The position numbers were made by a program, and so were the translations under genes. Under the pieces are notes generated by a model that saw only the letters and a list, made by a program, of their open reading frames with translations, ran no database searches and had not been told where the DNA came from. This document shows positions 1 through 7,059 of a DNA stretch of 11,629 nt, piece after piece. The DNA is from Paracoccaceae bacterium (GTDB lineage: Bacteria; Pseudomonadota; Alphaproteobacteria; Rhodobacterales; Rhodobacteraceae). The stretch lies in NCBI GenBank assembly GCA_003565055.1, contig PXDM01000508.1, positions 1 through 11,629 of the forward strand, given 5' to 3'. How positions within the stretch are numbered: the stretch's first letter is position 1; the number at the start of each line of letters is the position of its first letter.

Positions 1-2428
1 CCGCGCCGCCGCGCGCGAGTTCCGGGTCGAGGCTCATCGGAATGTACTCTCCGCGCCGCCACAGATCGCCGAGGTCATCATAATGGCGCGAGAGGGGATG
101 TCCTGACTGGCCCGTTGACAGGATGAAGACCGAGCTTTCCGGATCGGCAAAGTCATAGACCCCACGATAGACCGCGCCATGGACATTGGCGAAAGGCTCC
201 GGATCAACCCCGGATGTGCGTCCGCGATTGAGGGTATGATCACCGCCCGAGGTCGATTGGCGGATATTCACGAAATGACGCAAAAGCGGGACGTCGCCGA
301 GGACCGAATGGCGATGTGTGGCAGTATGCGCATCGCCCCAGCGCCAGCTCTCGACCGTGTCGCCATAGCGCTCCGTGAGGCGCAACAAGGCTTCATCAAG
401 CGCTGCAATCGCAATATCCGTGCAGCTTTCGCGCACGGATGATTGCACGATATTGCACCATTCGCTGGCCCCGTCCGTGTCACGAAACACGCGCTCGATG
501 AAAATCGGGTCGACATGCGTGAAGGCATCGGCGAGCGGACCCAATTCATCGCGGATCAGCCGGGATTTCAGCTCACGCATCCAGGCGGCATAGATCAGCG
601 GCTCGGGCAGATGCTCATTCATCTCACCGTTCCAATCCGCCAGCAGGCGCAAGGCGCGCTGGCGCAGATGCGCGCGGGTGCCGGCAGGCGCGGCCTCGCC
701 GGAGAACCACAGATCCGCTGCCACAAGCGGCAATTGCAGACGCGCCGCAGGGCTCACAGTGTCGAGCTGGGCTTCGATGAAACTGTCGCGTGTATGCACG
801 GATCGCGCGCGCATCAGATGCGCGAAACGTTCGATGCGCTGCGTGTCGCCCCAGTCGTGGCTCACATGAAGCGGGAAGGGGCGATCCAGGATCTTGTTGT
901 TGGTATTGCCGAGTAGCCCGTATTCCGGGTCGACAAAGCGCGGATTGGCGGAATAGGGCAGGGTGCCAAGCCAGCGATTTTCCGCGCGCCAGCCCGGCGC
1001 GGGCATACGGCCCTCGGTCTCATGCCCGGCATCACGGCGCGGCATGCGGCCAAGAACCTGCAACGCGATCCGGTCTTGTGTGGCAAGCATCAACGTTTGC
1101 GATGGCGCGATGAACAACTCGCCCGCGTCGAGCGCCGCTTCGATACTCTGCGCGCGCATCAGGCGATGGGCCGCGGAGAGGGTCGTGTCGGCTGGCTCCA
1201 GCGCGGTCCAACTGACGGTCGCGACGTGACCCGGTGGCGTCACCGTGCCCAGATCAAAGAGCGCCCCAGACAGGACCGGCCCGTTTTCCGACCAGCGCAA
1301 AGTCAGCGTGACCGGGTCTTCGTCCTTGATGCGGATGATCGAGCCACGCGTCTCGAACTCTGCCCAGCCATCCGGCGTGCGGTATTGCAACGGATCGTCG
1401 GGATTTAACTCCTCCATGAAGACATCCGCATCGTCGAGATAAGACGTGGTGATCCCCCAGCCAAGCGCCTCGGAGCGACCGGACAGGATCGTTGGCACGC
1501 CGGGTATGCTCGCACCGATGACACCGCCCGATTGCAACTCCAGCCGCGCGAGATACATGAGCGAAGGGGCAGTAAGTTCCAGATGCGGATCATTGGCGAG
1601 GATCGCCCCATCACCCGCAGCGCGCTCGGGCGCAGCGGCAAAACTGTTCGATGCGCCCGCAAACGGCAGCGCGCGGATCGGGTCAAGCGGATCGTGGCCT
1701 TGCGCGACTTGAACATTGGCAGGCATATCGGGAAAGAGGCTCGCATATCCCGGCAAGGCCGCGACGCCTGAGCCCGGCGCGTCCGGCATCAGATCGCGCA
1801 GCCGTTCCGGGGGGACCACCAGCGACACGCGCGCGCGCAGGACTTCCCGCGCGATCGCGCTGTTGGTCTGCAAGGCCATTAGTTTCAGGATTGCGAGCGA
1901 ATCCGCTGGCTGCCACAGCGGCATTTCTGCGGTGAAAAAGAAAAACTCTGGCGCGCCGCGTCCGCGCGCGCGTTCATTGGTCAGTCGCAGCCACGCGTTG
2001 ACGCCATCGGAATAGGCTGCGAGCGCCGCTTGTGTTTCCGGATCCTGCGCCGCCACAGAGCGGCGCGCCAGATTGTAGATATCCAGCCGCCGGATCAATT
2101 CGTCGGCGCGCAAGGTGCGGCGTCCGAACATTTCCGACAAGCGTCCTTGCGCTGTGCGTCGCAACATCTGCATCTGCCAGAGCCGGTCCTGTGCATGCGC
2201 GAAGCCCAGCCCGAAAAACACATCCGCATCGGTTTCGCCAAAGATATGCGGCACATTATGGGTGTTGCGTACGATTTCCACGTCGCCCGACAGCCCACGC
2301 AGACTGAAGCTCTCGGAATAATTGGGGAGCGAACGCGCCAGAAAGAAATAGATTCCAAGCGCTGCCAGAAGCCCCAGCAGCGCAACCCCGGCAAAGATCC
2401 TCAGAAGCCAGCGAAAAAAAGTGAACAT
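1..2428 (-). CDS. Penicillin acylase family protein (Ntn hydrolase), 3' end cut by window edge
   Basis: This gene reads leftward from ATG at 2428 and stays open to the window edge, giving 809 codons. Residues 7-30 form a hydrophobic segment after a short basic start, so the protein is probably a signal anchor with the enzyme in the periplasm. The family is made as a precursor that cuts itself to expose an N-terminal nucleophile. Here the motif Gly-Ala-Ser-Asn-Ser-Phe places that Ser at residue 260 (codon 1649-1651), after an alpha region of about 230 residues. Other family landmarks are NGPV in the beta region, GNTNNK near residues 508-512 (Asn510/511 are candidates for the oxyanion Asn), a GGDHT..NRG stretch, and a C-terminal Trp-x-x-Gly-x-Tyr motif close to the edge, so few residues are missing. 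The family hydrolyses amides such as beta-lactam side chains, acyl-homoserine lactones or acylated peptides. The substrate cannot be told from sequence. No strong Shine-Dalgarno precedes the ATG. The family call is firm. Confidence 0.9.
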   Translation of the reverse strand, partial: MFTFFRWLLRIFAGVALLGLLAALGIYFFLARSLPNYSESFSLRGLSGDVEIVRNTHNVPHIFGETDADVFFGLGFAHAQDRLWQMQMLRRTAQGRLSEMFGRRTLRADELIRRLDIYNLARRSVAAQDPETQAALAAYSDGVNAWLRLTNERARGRGAPEFFFFTAEMPLWQPADSLAILKLMALQTNSAIAREVLRARVSLVVPPERLRDLMPDAPGSGVAALPGYASLFPDMPANVQVAQGHDPLDPIRALPFAGASNSFAAAPERAAGDGAILANDPHLELTAPSLMYLARLELQSGGVIGASIPGVPTILSGRSEALGWGITTSYLDDADVFMEELNPDDPLQYRTPDGWAEFETRGSIIRIKDEDPVTLTLRWSENGPVLSGALFDLGTVTPPGHVATVSWTALEPADTTLSAAHRLMRAQSIEAALDAGELFIAPSQTLMLATQDRIALQVLGRMPRRDAGHETEGRMPAPGWRAENRWLGTLPYSANPRFVDPEYGLLGNTNNKILDRPFPLHVSHDWGDTQRIERFAHLMRARSVHTRDSFIEAQLDTVSPAARLQLPLVAADLWFSGEAAPAGTRAHLRQRALRLLADWNGEMNEHLPEPLIYAAWMRELKSRLIRDELGPLADAFTHVDPIFIERVFRDTDGASEWCNIVQSSVRESCTDIAIAALDEALLRLTERYGDTVESWRWGDAHTATHRHSVLGDVPLLRHFVNIRQSTSGGDHTLNRGRTSGVDPEPFANVHGAVYRGVYDFADPESSVFILSTGQSGHPLSRHYDDLGDLWRRGEYIPMSLDPELARGGA

Positions 2429-2450
2429 ATGGCGGGTTGCTTGCTTGGAG

Positions 2451-2479
2451 TTGACGGTAAAACTGGCCCTGATAGGTAT
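2451..2479 (+). promoter_or_regulatory. Candidate promoter of the reductase / carbonic anhydrase operon
   Basis: In the 97-base gap between divergent genes there is TTGACG at 2451-2456, followed after 16 bases by an AT-rich TAGGTAT (2473-2479) that runs into TATAAG. The -35 is close to consensus but the -10 is weak in either register. The position, about 45 bases before the reductase start, is reasonable. It is proposed by eye only. Confidence 0.35.
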
Positions 2480-2525
2480 AAGCCAAGCGCTCTGAGCGCA
2501 ATCACAAGAATTCGAGAGGGGTGGT

Positions 2526-3404
2526 ATGGCGAGGGTGACGTTTCTGGGCCTCGGGGTCATGGGCGGACCGATGGCGGCGCATCTGTTGCGCGCCGGGCAT
2601 GAGGTGACGGTCTACAACCGCACGGCAACAAAGGCGCAAGCCTGGGTCGACGCCCATGGCGGGCAGCTTGGCGAAACGCCGCGCGCCGCTGCACAGGATG
2701 CCGAATTCGTGATGGCCTGCGTCGGTAATGATGACGATTTGCGTGCTGTGTGTCTGGGCAGTGATGGGGCATTCGCCGCCATGGGCGCGGGCACTGTCTT
2801 TGTCGACCATACGACGGTCTCCGCGCAGGTGACGCGCGAGTTGCATGCTTTGGCGCAGGCGCAGGATGTTGGCTTTGTCGACGCGCCAGTGTCCGGCGGG
2901 CAGGCGGGGGCGGAAAATGGCGTCCTGTCAATCATGTGCGGCGGGTCACAGGCCGATTTCGACCGTGCAGCGCCCGTCATGGACGCCTATGCACGCGTCT
3001 GCAAATTGATGGGCGAGAGCGGCGCAGGGCAGATCGCCAAGATGATGAACCAGATCTGTATCGCGGGGCTCTTGCAAGGCTTGGCCGAAGCGCTGCATTT
3101 CGGCGAAAAGGCGGGGATGGACGGGCGCGCCGTGGTCGAGGTGATCAGCCAGGGTGCTGCCGGGTCGTGGCAGATGGTCAATCGTCATGCCTCGATGCTT
3201 GACGGGGAGTTCGACCACGGCTTCGCTGTCGATTGGATGCGCAAGGATCTCGGCATCTGCCTCGACGCCGCGGACCAATTCGGCGCAGCTCTGCCGATGA
3301 CGGCGCTTGTCGATCAGTTTTATAAGGATGTGCAAAGCATGGGTGGCGGGCGTTGGGACACCTCGGCGCTGATCGCGCGGCTGCGGAAATTGGGGGAGGG
3401 ATGA
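2526..3404 (+). CDS. NAD(P)-dependent oxidoreductase, 3-hydroxyisobutyrate dehydrogenase / beta-hydroxyacid dehydrogenase family
   Basis: A 292-residue protein of the normal length for soluble beta-hydroxyacid dehydrogenases, which interconvert 3-hydroxyacids and semialdehydes (3-hydroxyisobutyrate, tartronate semialdehyde, succinic semialdehyde). The N-terminal Rossmann loop is GLGVMGGPMA (residues 8-17). Asn31-Arg32-Thr33 ends the second strand; Arg there favours NADP(H) in this family, but that is only a hint. The substrate loop DAPVSGG is at 119-125. The catalytic lysine is Lys172 in GQIAKMMNQ, with Asn175 following. The C-terminal helical domain has the usual KDLGICLDAA stretch. A good Shine-Dalgarno, GAGAGGGG (2514-2521), supports the ATG at 2526. 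The stop overlaps the start of the next gene (ATGA), so the two are very probably co-translated. Substrate is not assigned; a GarR/GLYR-like reductase or a valine-degradation enzyme (MmsB) are both possible. Confidence 0.92.
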   Translation: MARVTFLGLGVMGGPMAAHLLRAGHEVTVYNRTATKAQAWVDAHGGQLGETPRAAAQDAEFVMACVGNDDDLRAVCLGSDGAFAAMGAGTVFVDHTTVSAQVTRELHALAQAQDVGFVDAPVSGGQAGAENGVLSIMCGGSQADFDRAAPVMDAYARVCKLMGESGAGQIAKMMNQICIAGLLQGLAEALHFGEKAGMDGRAVVEVISQGAAGSWQMVNRHASMLDGEFDHGFAVDWMRKDLGICLDAADQFGAALPMTALVDQFYKDVQSMGGGRWDTSALIARLRKLGEG

Positions 3405-3931
3405 TGCTCTATTCTCTCGACAACCACAGCCCCGTTCCCCCCGAAAAAGGGGATTACTGGGTCGCGCCGGGGGCGCATGTGATCGGTCAGGTGTTTCTCG
3501 GGGAAGGCGTGTCAATCTGGTTCGGTGCTGTCTTGCGCGGCGATAATGAGCCTTTGGTGATTGGCGAAGGCTCCAACATTCAGGAAAACTGCGTGTTGCA
3601 CACCGATATGGGCTATCCGCTGAGCATCGGGGCGCATTGCACGATCGGTCACAAGGCCATGCTGCACGGCTGCACGATCGGCGATGGCTCGCTGGTGGGG
3701 ATGGGCGCCACGGTGCTGAATGGCGCGCGGATCGGGCGCGGTTGTCTGATTGGGGCAGGGGCCCTCGTGACCGAGGGTAAGGAGATCCCCGACGGCGCGC
3801 TGGTGATGGGCGCACCAGGACGGGTTGTGCGGATGCTTGATGAGACCGCGCGAGAGAAGCTGATCACTTCAGCCACAGGATACCGACGCAATATGGGGCG
3901 TTTCAAGGCGGGACTTGAGCCGCTTCCGTGA
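3401..3931 (+). CDS. Gamma-carbonic anhydrase family protein (left-handed beta-helix hexapeptide protein)
   Basis: A 176-residue cytosolic protein built of hexapeptide repeats (IGEGSNI, IGAHCTI, IGDGSLV, IGRGCLI), which fold as a left-handed beta helix and form trimers. The three zinc-ligand histidines of the gamma-CA family are present at His67, His84 and His89. The Arg46-Gly-Asp48-Asn motif and Gln61-Glu-Asn that surround the metal site are also kept. The family includes Cam, YrdA, CaiE and PaaY; some members hydrate CO2, others act as thioesterases or have no known activity. I chose ATG 3401 because GGGGGAGGG (3391-3399) sits just upstream and the ATG overlaps the stop of the reductase. 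An upstream in-frame ATG at 3353 would lie inside the reductase and add residues unlike the family. Fold and metal site are clear; physiological reaction is not. Confidence 0.9.
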   Translation: MMLYSLDNHSPVPPEKGDYWVAPGAHVIGQVFLGEGVSIWFGAVLRGDNEPLVIGEGSNIQENCVLHTDMGYPLSIGAHCTIGHKAMLHGCTIGDGSLVGMGATVLNGARIGRGCLIGAGALVTEGKEIPDGALVMGAPGRVVRMLDETAREKLITSATGYRRNMGRFKAGLEPLP

Positions 3932-3971
3932 CAGCTCTGAAATTCTGAATAAAAATGGCCTCGAGATTGAA

Positions 3972-3998
3972 GGCTCTTTTCACTGCGCTGTGAGAGCC
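3972..3998. terminator. Bulged hairpin between convergent genes, possible weak terminator
   Basis: GGCTC (3972-3976) and TCAC (3980-3983) pair with GTGA (3990-3993) and GAGCC (3994-3998), with a three-base bulge and a six-base loop. It lies between the convergent carbonic-anhydrase-like gene and fliG. No T run directly follows on either strand; on the minus strand a T5 comes only some 15 bases later. It could be a weak transcript end or chance. Confidence 0.25.
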
Positions 3999-4076
3999 GC
4001 AGCAAATGAAAGACGATGCCTTGCGCGCACTGCAATCGTCAAATGGATCGCGCATCTGCATCCCATGCTGCACCAC

Positions 4077-5198
4077 CTAGTCCTTGGGTGTCTCCAACGT
4101 GATCGTTTTTTCATCCGCTAATCGTCGTACGGTCCCCGCGACGCGCGAGAGGGCCCCCTCATAAGCATCCTGATCAGGAGCGGGCAGGGCCGTCGCATCC
4201 TCGCGTAATGACTCGGCAAGACGCTTTGACATATTCCCCAACAAAAACTCGTTTGTGGGCCCATCTTCCGATTTGCCTGCTGCGATGATCACCATAAGGT
4301 CTTCGTTCGCCACCTCGCGCATCAGGGTCGGCACATCGCGTTCCGACATCCTTGAAGGAATGTCCTGATAGGTGAAAATGGACTTGCGGATGCCTGATGC
4401 GTAATCTTGGTCTGTCGCTTCGAGATCGCGCAACAATTGGTCGCGCACTGACGCAGGCGAAGCATTGAGAATTTCGCCCATGCGCTTGGTCGGCGGAAGT
4501 GCGAACGCACGCGGAGGCTTGGATGTGATCTGGTTGGCCAGGGTCGCCCCGACTCGTTTTACAGTTTCGGGCCCGACATGTTCAGTCTGCGAGACGGCCA
4601 GCGCCAAAGCCTGCGCTTGTTCCGAAGGGAGTTTCATCAGCAGCTGTGCCGCCTTATCCGTGCTCAGTTTGGACAACAGCAAAGCACCAACGACGCGCGA
4701 TTCCTGCGCAATCAATTCAAGCAATTCGTCGAGATCTGCATTTTCAAGGACCGTCCAGGCATCGTCCTGTCCCGACCCGCGCGCAATCGCGCGCAGACGT
4801 TGCGTCGCGGAAGCATCGAGCTTGCCGTCAAGCAGCGCCAGCGCTGCATCAATCCCATCAGGAAAGGAAAGCCCGATCTGATCAAGGATCTCGACAAATT
4901 CATCGACCACAGCGCACATGGTCTTGCGGTCCACCAATCGCATTGTTCCAAGCGTCTGGGTGAGCTGCGCCTGCAAATCCTCTGGCAAGCTGGAAATCGG
5001 TGTGTCGATCCCTTCGGCAAGGAGCAGCCGCACGATAATCGCTGCTTTCTGAGCGCCTGTCAGATGGCTGGTATCCACGTTGCCAACAGACAGACCGGAC
5101 AGGGCAGAGGCAGCAGAGGGCGCCCCCGGCATCCCCATTTCCATGTCAGACGCGCCACCGATGCTGCCCACCATCAGCTGATTATCCATCACACCCAT
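4077..5198 (-). CDS. fliG: Flagellar motor switch protein FliG, divergent
   Basis: A 373-residue protein with the three-part plan of FliG, the rotor protein that joins the MS ring to FliM/FliN and contacts the stator to make torque. After a Gly/Met/Ser-rich tail (1-43), an N-terminal domain begins with LTGAQKAAIIVRLL (47-60), as in other FliGs. A middle armadillo-like region spans about 155-225. The C-terminal domain (about 235-370) has the best match: FTYQDIPSRMSERDVPTLMREV (275-296 in parts), NMSKRLAESLRED (322-334) and TVRRLADE (356-363), matching FliG's torque region and its NMSxRxAxxLxED and xVRRLxE motifs. The EHPQ motif of typical FliG middle domains is absent; the aligned place reads ESRV (166-169). 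AAGGGG (5203-5208) lies four bases before the ATG; Met4 is an alternative start. No other flagellar gene is in the window. I am confident of FliG homology, less of its being the sole motor FliG. Confidence 0.82.
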   Translation of the reverse strand: MGVMDNQLMVGSIGGASDMEMGMPGAPSAASALSGLSVGNVDTSHLTGAQKAAIIVRLLLAEGIDTPISSLPEDLQAQLTQTLGTMRLVDRKTMCAVVDEFVEILDQIGLSFPDGIDAALALLDGKLDASATQRLRAIARGSGQDDAWTVLENADLDELLELIAQESRVVGALLLSKLSTDKAAQLLMKLPSEQAQALALAVSQTEHVGPETVKRVGATLANQITSKPPRAFALPPTKRMGEILNASPASVRDQLLRDLEATDQDYASGIRKSIFTYQDIPSRMSERDVPTLMREVANEDLMVIIAAGKSEDGPTNEFLLGNMSKRLAESLREDATALPAPDQDAYEGALSRVAGTVRRLADEKTITLETPKD

Positions 5199-5279
5199 CT
5201 GGCCCCTTGTTACGTGATTAGCCTCGCGTCACAATCACCCGAAAGCTTCAATAAAAGGTTGATGCTGCTGCAATCGAAT

Positions 5280-5311
5280 AAAAAAAACGCGCTCTGAACG
5301 TGTCAGAGCGC
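5280..5311 (-). terminator. Strong intrinsic terminator after the small exported peptide gene
   Basis: A perfect 10-bp stem, CGCGCTCTGA (5287-5296) with TCAGAGCGCG (5302-5311), closes a five-base loop (ACGTG). On the minus strand it is followed at once by seven T residues (5280-5286). It lies 25 bases after the stop of the small peptide gene and upstream of fliG, so it separates the purB side from fliG. Confidence 0.88.
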
Positions 5312-5335
5312 GCGACTTGTGTGTTCGGGTTTTTG

Positions 5336-5500
5336 TCAGCTGCTCATCGGCTCAACGCAGGTTTGGCTGTCTGCATCAAAAACCTGACCATCAGCACATG
5401 CTGACGCGGTCTGAGCCGGCTTCATGCTCGAGCACATGGCAGAGGCAATGGCCGGGCTGAGGGTCAATGCGAGTGCTGCAAGGGCGATCTTGAGTTTCAT
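5336..5500 (-). CDS. Small exported cysteine-containing peptide, function unknown
   Basis: A 54-residue protein. Residues 1-21 are a clear Sec signal peptide: Lys at 2 and 4, a long Ala/Leu core, and a cleavage motif ending Ala-Ser-Ala. The mature part of about 33 residues has three cysteines (23, 35, 48), with the pattern Cys-Ala-Asp-Gly-x-x-Phe-Asp-x(5)-Cys at its end. This faintly recalls small chitin-binding (peritrophin-like) folds, but with too few cysteines to claim it. The start at 5500 is set by an ideal Shine-Dalgarno, AAGGAG (5509-5514), eight bases upstream; the reading frame has an earlier ATG at 5530 that would spoil the signal peptide. It follows purB by 66 bases on the same strand. 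A weak TATCTT/TTGAAT pair (5529-5555) could give it its own promoter. A strong terminator follows. From memory, similar peptides lie beside purB in Rhodobacterales and were sometimes misnamed adenylosuccinate lyase; this needs a search. Confidence 0.8.
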   Translation of the reverse strand: MKLKIALAALALTLSPAIASAMCSSMKPAQTASACADGQVFDADSQTCVEPMSS

Positions 5501-5566
5501 TCGACATTCTCCTTTCGACGTGACCATCAAGATAGCATGATTCTTGCGAATTCAACGCAGCAATTG

Positions 5567-6874
5567 TTATTTTCCACCAAACACGCGGTCAAAAATGGTG
5601 TCGACATGTTTCGTGTGATAGTCGAGATCGAATTTTGAGCGGATCTGCTCTTCAGAGAGCGCAGCGCGGACATCGGCATCGGCGAGCAATTCTTCAAGGA
5701 AATCGCGCCCTTGTTCCCAGACCTTCATCGCATTGCGTTGGACGAGCGTATAGCTGTCTTCACGACTGACCCCGGCTTGCGTCAGCGCAAGAAGTACGCG
5801 CTGAGAATGGATCAAGCCACGGAACTTGTTCATGTTTGCGATCATGTTGTCGGGATAGACCACCAGCTTGTCGATCACATTGGTCAGCCGTGCGAGCGCG
5901 AAATCGAGTGTCACGGTTGCGTCTGGTCCGATCATGCGCTCGACCGAGCTATGCGAGATATCACGTTCGTGCCAGAGCGCGACATTCTCCATGGCCGGGA
6001 TCACCGCCATCCGCACCAATCGCGCAAGCCCCGTCAGGTTCTCCGTCAGCACTGGGTTGCGCTTATGCGGCATCGCGCTGGAGCCTTTCTGCCCCTTGGA
6101 GAAAAACTCTTCGGCCTCAAGCACTTCTGTCCGCTGCATATGACGGATTTCAATCGCGATATTCTCAATGGAAGAGGCGATCACGCCCAGCGTGGCAAAG
6201 AACATGGCATGACGGTCGCGCGGAATGACCTGGGTGCTGACGGGCTCCGGCTCCAGACCCATCTTGCCACAGACATGGGCTTCGACGGCGGGGTCTATAT
6301 TGGCGAATGTACCCACAGCGCCAGAAATCGCACCCGTGGCAACTTCCTGACGTGCAGCAACCAGTCGTGCGCGATTGCGCGCCATTTCAGCGTAGAAGCG
6401 CGCCAGTGTCAGACCCATGGTTGTCGGTTCGGCATGGATCCCGTGGCTCCGGCCCATACGGATCGTGAACTTGTGCTCCATCGCGCGGCGTTTCAGTGCG
6501 TCGAGGAGGGCGTCCATATCTGCCAGCAGCAGATCTGCCGCACGGACTAACTGGACGTTGAACGTCGTGTCGAGCACGTCAGAGCTCGTCATGCCCTGAT
6601 GTACGAAGCGCGCCTCGTCATTGACGATGATCTCGGCCAGATGCGTGAGGAAGGCGATGACGTCATGTTTGGTTACGGCCTCGATCTCATCAATCCGGGC
6701 GACATCGAATTCGACATCCTTCGCTTTCCATACCGCTGCCGCGCTTTCTTTCGGAATGACCCCGAGTTTCGCCTGAGCGTCACAAGCATGAGCCTCGATC
6801 TCGAACCAGATGCGAAACTTGGTTTCCGGAGACCAGATGGCAACCATCTCAGGGCGGGAATAGCGCGGGATCAT
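5567..6874 (-). CDS. purB: Adenylosuccinate lyase
   Basis: A 435-residue enzyme of the fumarase/aspartase superfamily. It splits fumarate from SAICAR (step 8 of IMP synthesis) and from adenylosuccinate (last step of AMP synthesis), as a cytosolic homotetramer. Family landmarks are all present: TSSDVLDT (96-103), GRSHGIHAEPTT (141-152) with the catalytic-region histidines, and the superfamily signature GSSAMPHKRNP (264-274), whose serine is the catalytic base on a mobile loop. I chose ATG 6874 because the protein then begins MIPRYSRPEMVAIW, as expected for alphaproteobacterial PurB. TTGAGGA lies about ten bases upstream. An in-frame ATG at 6937 would add 21 atypical residues and lies within the proposed promoter. 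The next gene downstream is the small exported peptide. Length and motifs show no damage. Confidence 0.97.
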   Translation of the reverse strand: MIPRYSRPEMVAIWSPETKFRIWFEIEAHACDAQAKLGVIPKESAAAVWKAKDVEFDVARIDEIEAVTKHDVIAFLTHLAEIIVNDEARFVHQGMTSSDVLDTTFNVQLVRAADLLLADMDALLDALKRRAMEHKFTIRMGRSHGIHAEPTTMGLTLARFYAEMARNRARLVAARQEVATGAISGAVGTFANIDPAVEAHVCGKMGLEPEPVSTQVIPRDRHAMFFATLGVIASSIENIAIEIRHMQRTEVLEAEEFFSKGQKGSSAMPHKRNPVLTENLTGLARLVRMAVIPAMENVALWHERDISHSSVERMIGPDATVTLDFALARLTNVIDKLVVYPDNMIANMNKFRGLIHSQRVLLALTQAGVSREDSYTLVQRNAMKVWEQGRDFLEELLADADVRAALSEEQIRSKFDLDYHTKHVDTIFDRVFGGK

Positions 6875-6908
6875 AAGCAGAGTGTCCTCAAGTGATGTGA
6901 TTGGCGAC

Positions 6909-6937
6909 TGGATAGCGCCTCGCGGACAGCGTCGCAA
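6909..6937 (-). promoter_or_regulatory. Candidate purB promoter
   Basis: On the minus strand, TTGCGA (6932-6937) and TATCCA (6909-6914) are separated by exactly 17 bases, which would start RNA near 6902 and give a leader of about 28 bases before the purB ATG. Spacing and position are good; the hexamers are moderate. This also argues against a purB start at 6937. Confidence 0.45.
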
Positions 6938-6960
6938 GCCCAGGTTATTAACATAATACT

Positions 6961-6984
6961 GATTATGGGATTATGGGATTATTT
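6961..6984 (+). repeat. Threefold 8-bp tandem repeat in the purB / chemoreceptor divergent region
   Basis: GATTATGG at 6961-6968 and again at 6969-6976, followed by GATTATTT at 6977-6984. The block is AT-rich within otherwise GC-rich DNA and lies just upstream of the purB promoter candidate and of the FNR-like dyad. The equal phase of 8 bp is clear to the eye. A regulator-binding array or simple slippage are both possible. Confidence 0.7.
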
Positions 6985-6986
6985 TC

Positions 6987-7000
6987 CTGACCGACATCAA
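6987..7000 (+). promoter_or_regulatory. FNR/FixK-type dyad, one mismatch
   Basis: CTGAC (6987-6991), four bases, ATCAA (6996-7000). The FNR/FnrL/FixK consensus is TTGAY-N4-RTCAA, so only the first base differs. Its centre at 6993.5 would place a class-II start at about 7035, 25 bases before the chemoreceptor ATG. A weak TAACGA (7023-7028) lies at the expected -10. This is a suggestion from pattern alone. Confidence 0.35.
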
Positions 7001-7020
7001 GCAACTCTTAAACTTTCGCA

Positions 7021-7055
7021 GCTAACGATCACAGCGTCACCATATGAGAGTTAGC
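7021..7055. repeat. Inverted repeat flanking the chemoreceptor ribosome-binding region
   Basis: GCTAAC (7021-7026) and GTTAGC (7050-7055) are perfect six-base arms 23 bases apart. The right arm overlaps the weak Shine-Dalgarno GAGAG (7046-7050) and ends four bases before ATG 7060. As RNA it could fold and limit translation; as DNA it is too widely spaced for a typical operator. Short arms make chance possible. Confidence 0.3.
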
Positions 7056-7059
7056 GTAG

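Noticed and set aside
268..1746. Several apparent open frames on both strands, 60 to 160 codons, over the left 2.4 kb
   Set aside because: They overlap the penicillin acylase gene in other frames, have low-complexity Arg/Ala/Ser-rich translations and no ribosome sites. The acylase frame has strong motifs throughout.
3353..3400. Upstream ATG extending the carbonic-anhydrase-like protein by 16 residues
   Set aside because: It lies inside the reductase gene; ATG 3401 has the ribosome site and matches the family start.
2946..3815. 289-codon minus-strand frame opposite the reductase and carbonic-anhydrase-like genes
   Set aside because: Its translation is an Arg/Pro/His-rich antisense shadow crossing two well-supported genes; such frames are common in GC-rich DNA.
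5711..6550. 279-codon plus-strand frame opposite purB
   Set aside because: It lies wholly antisense to an intact purB, with no family motif seen and no ribosome site.
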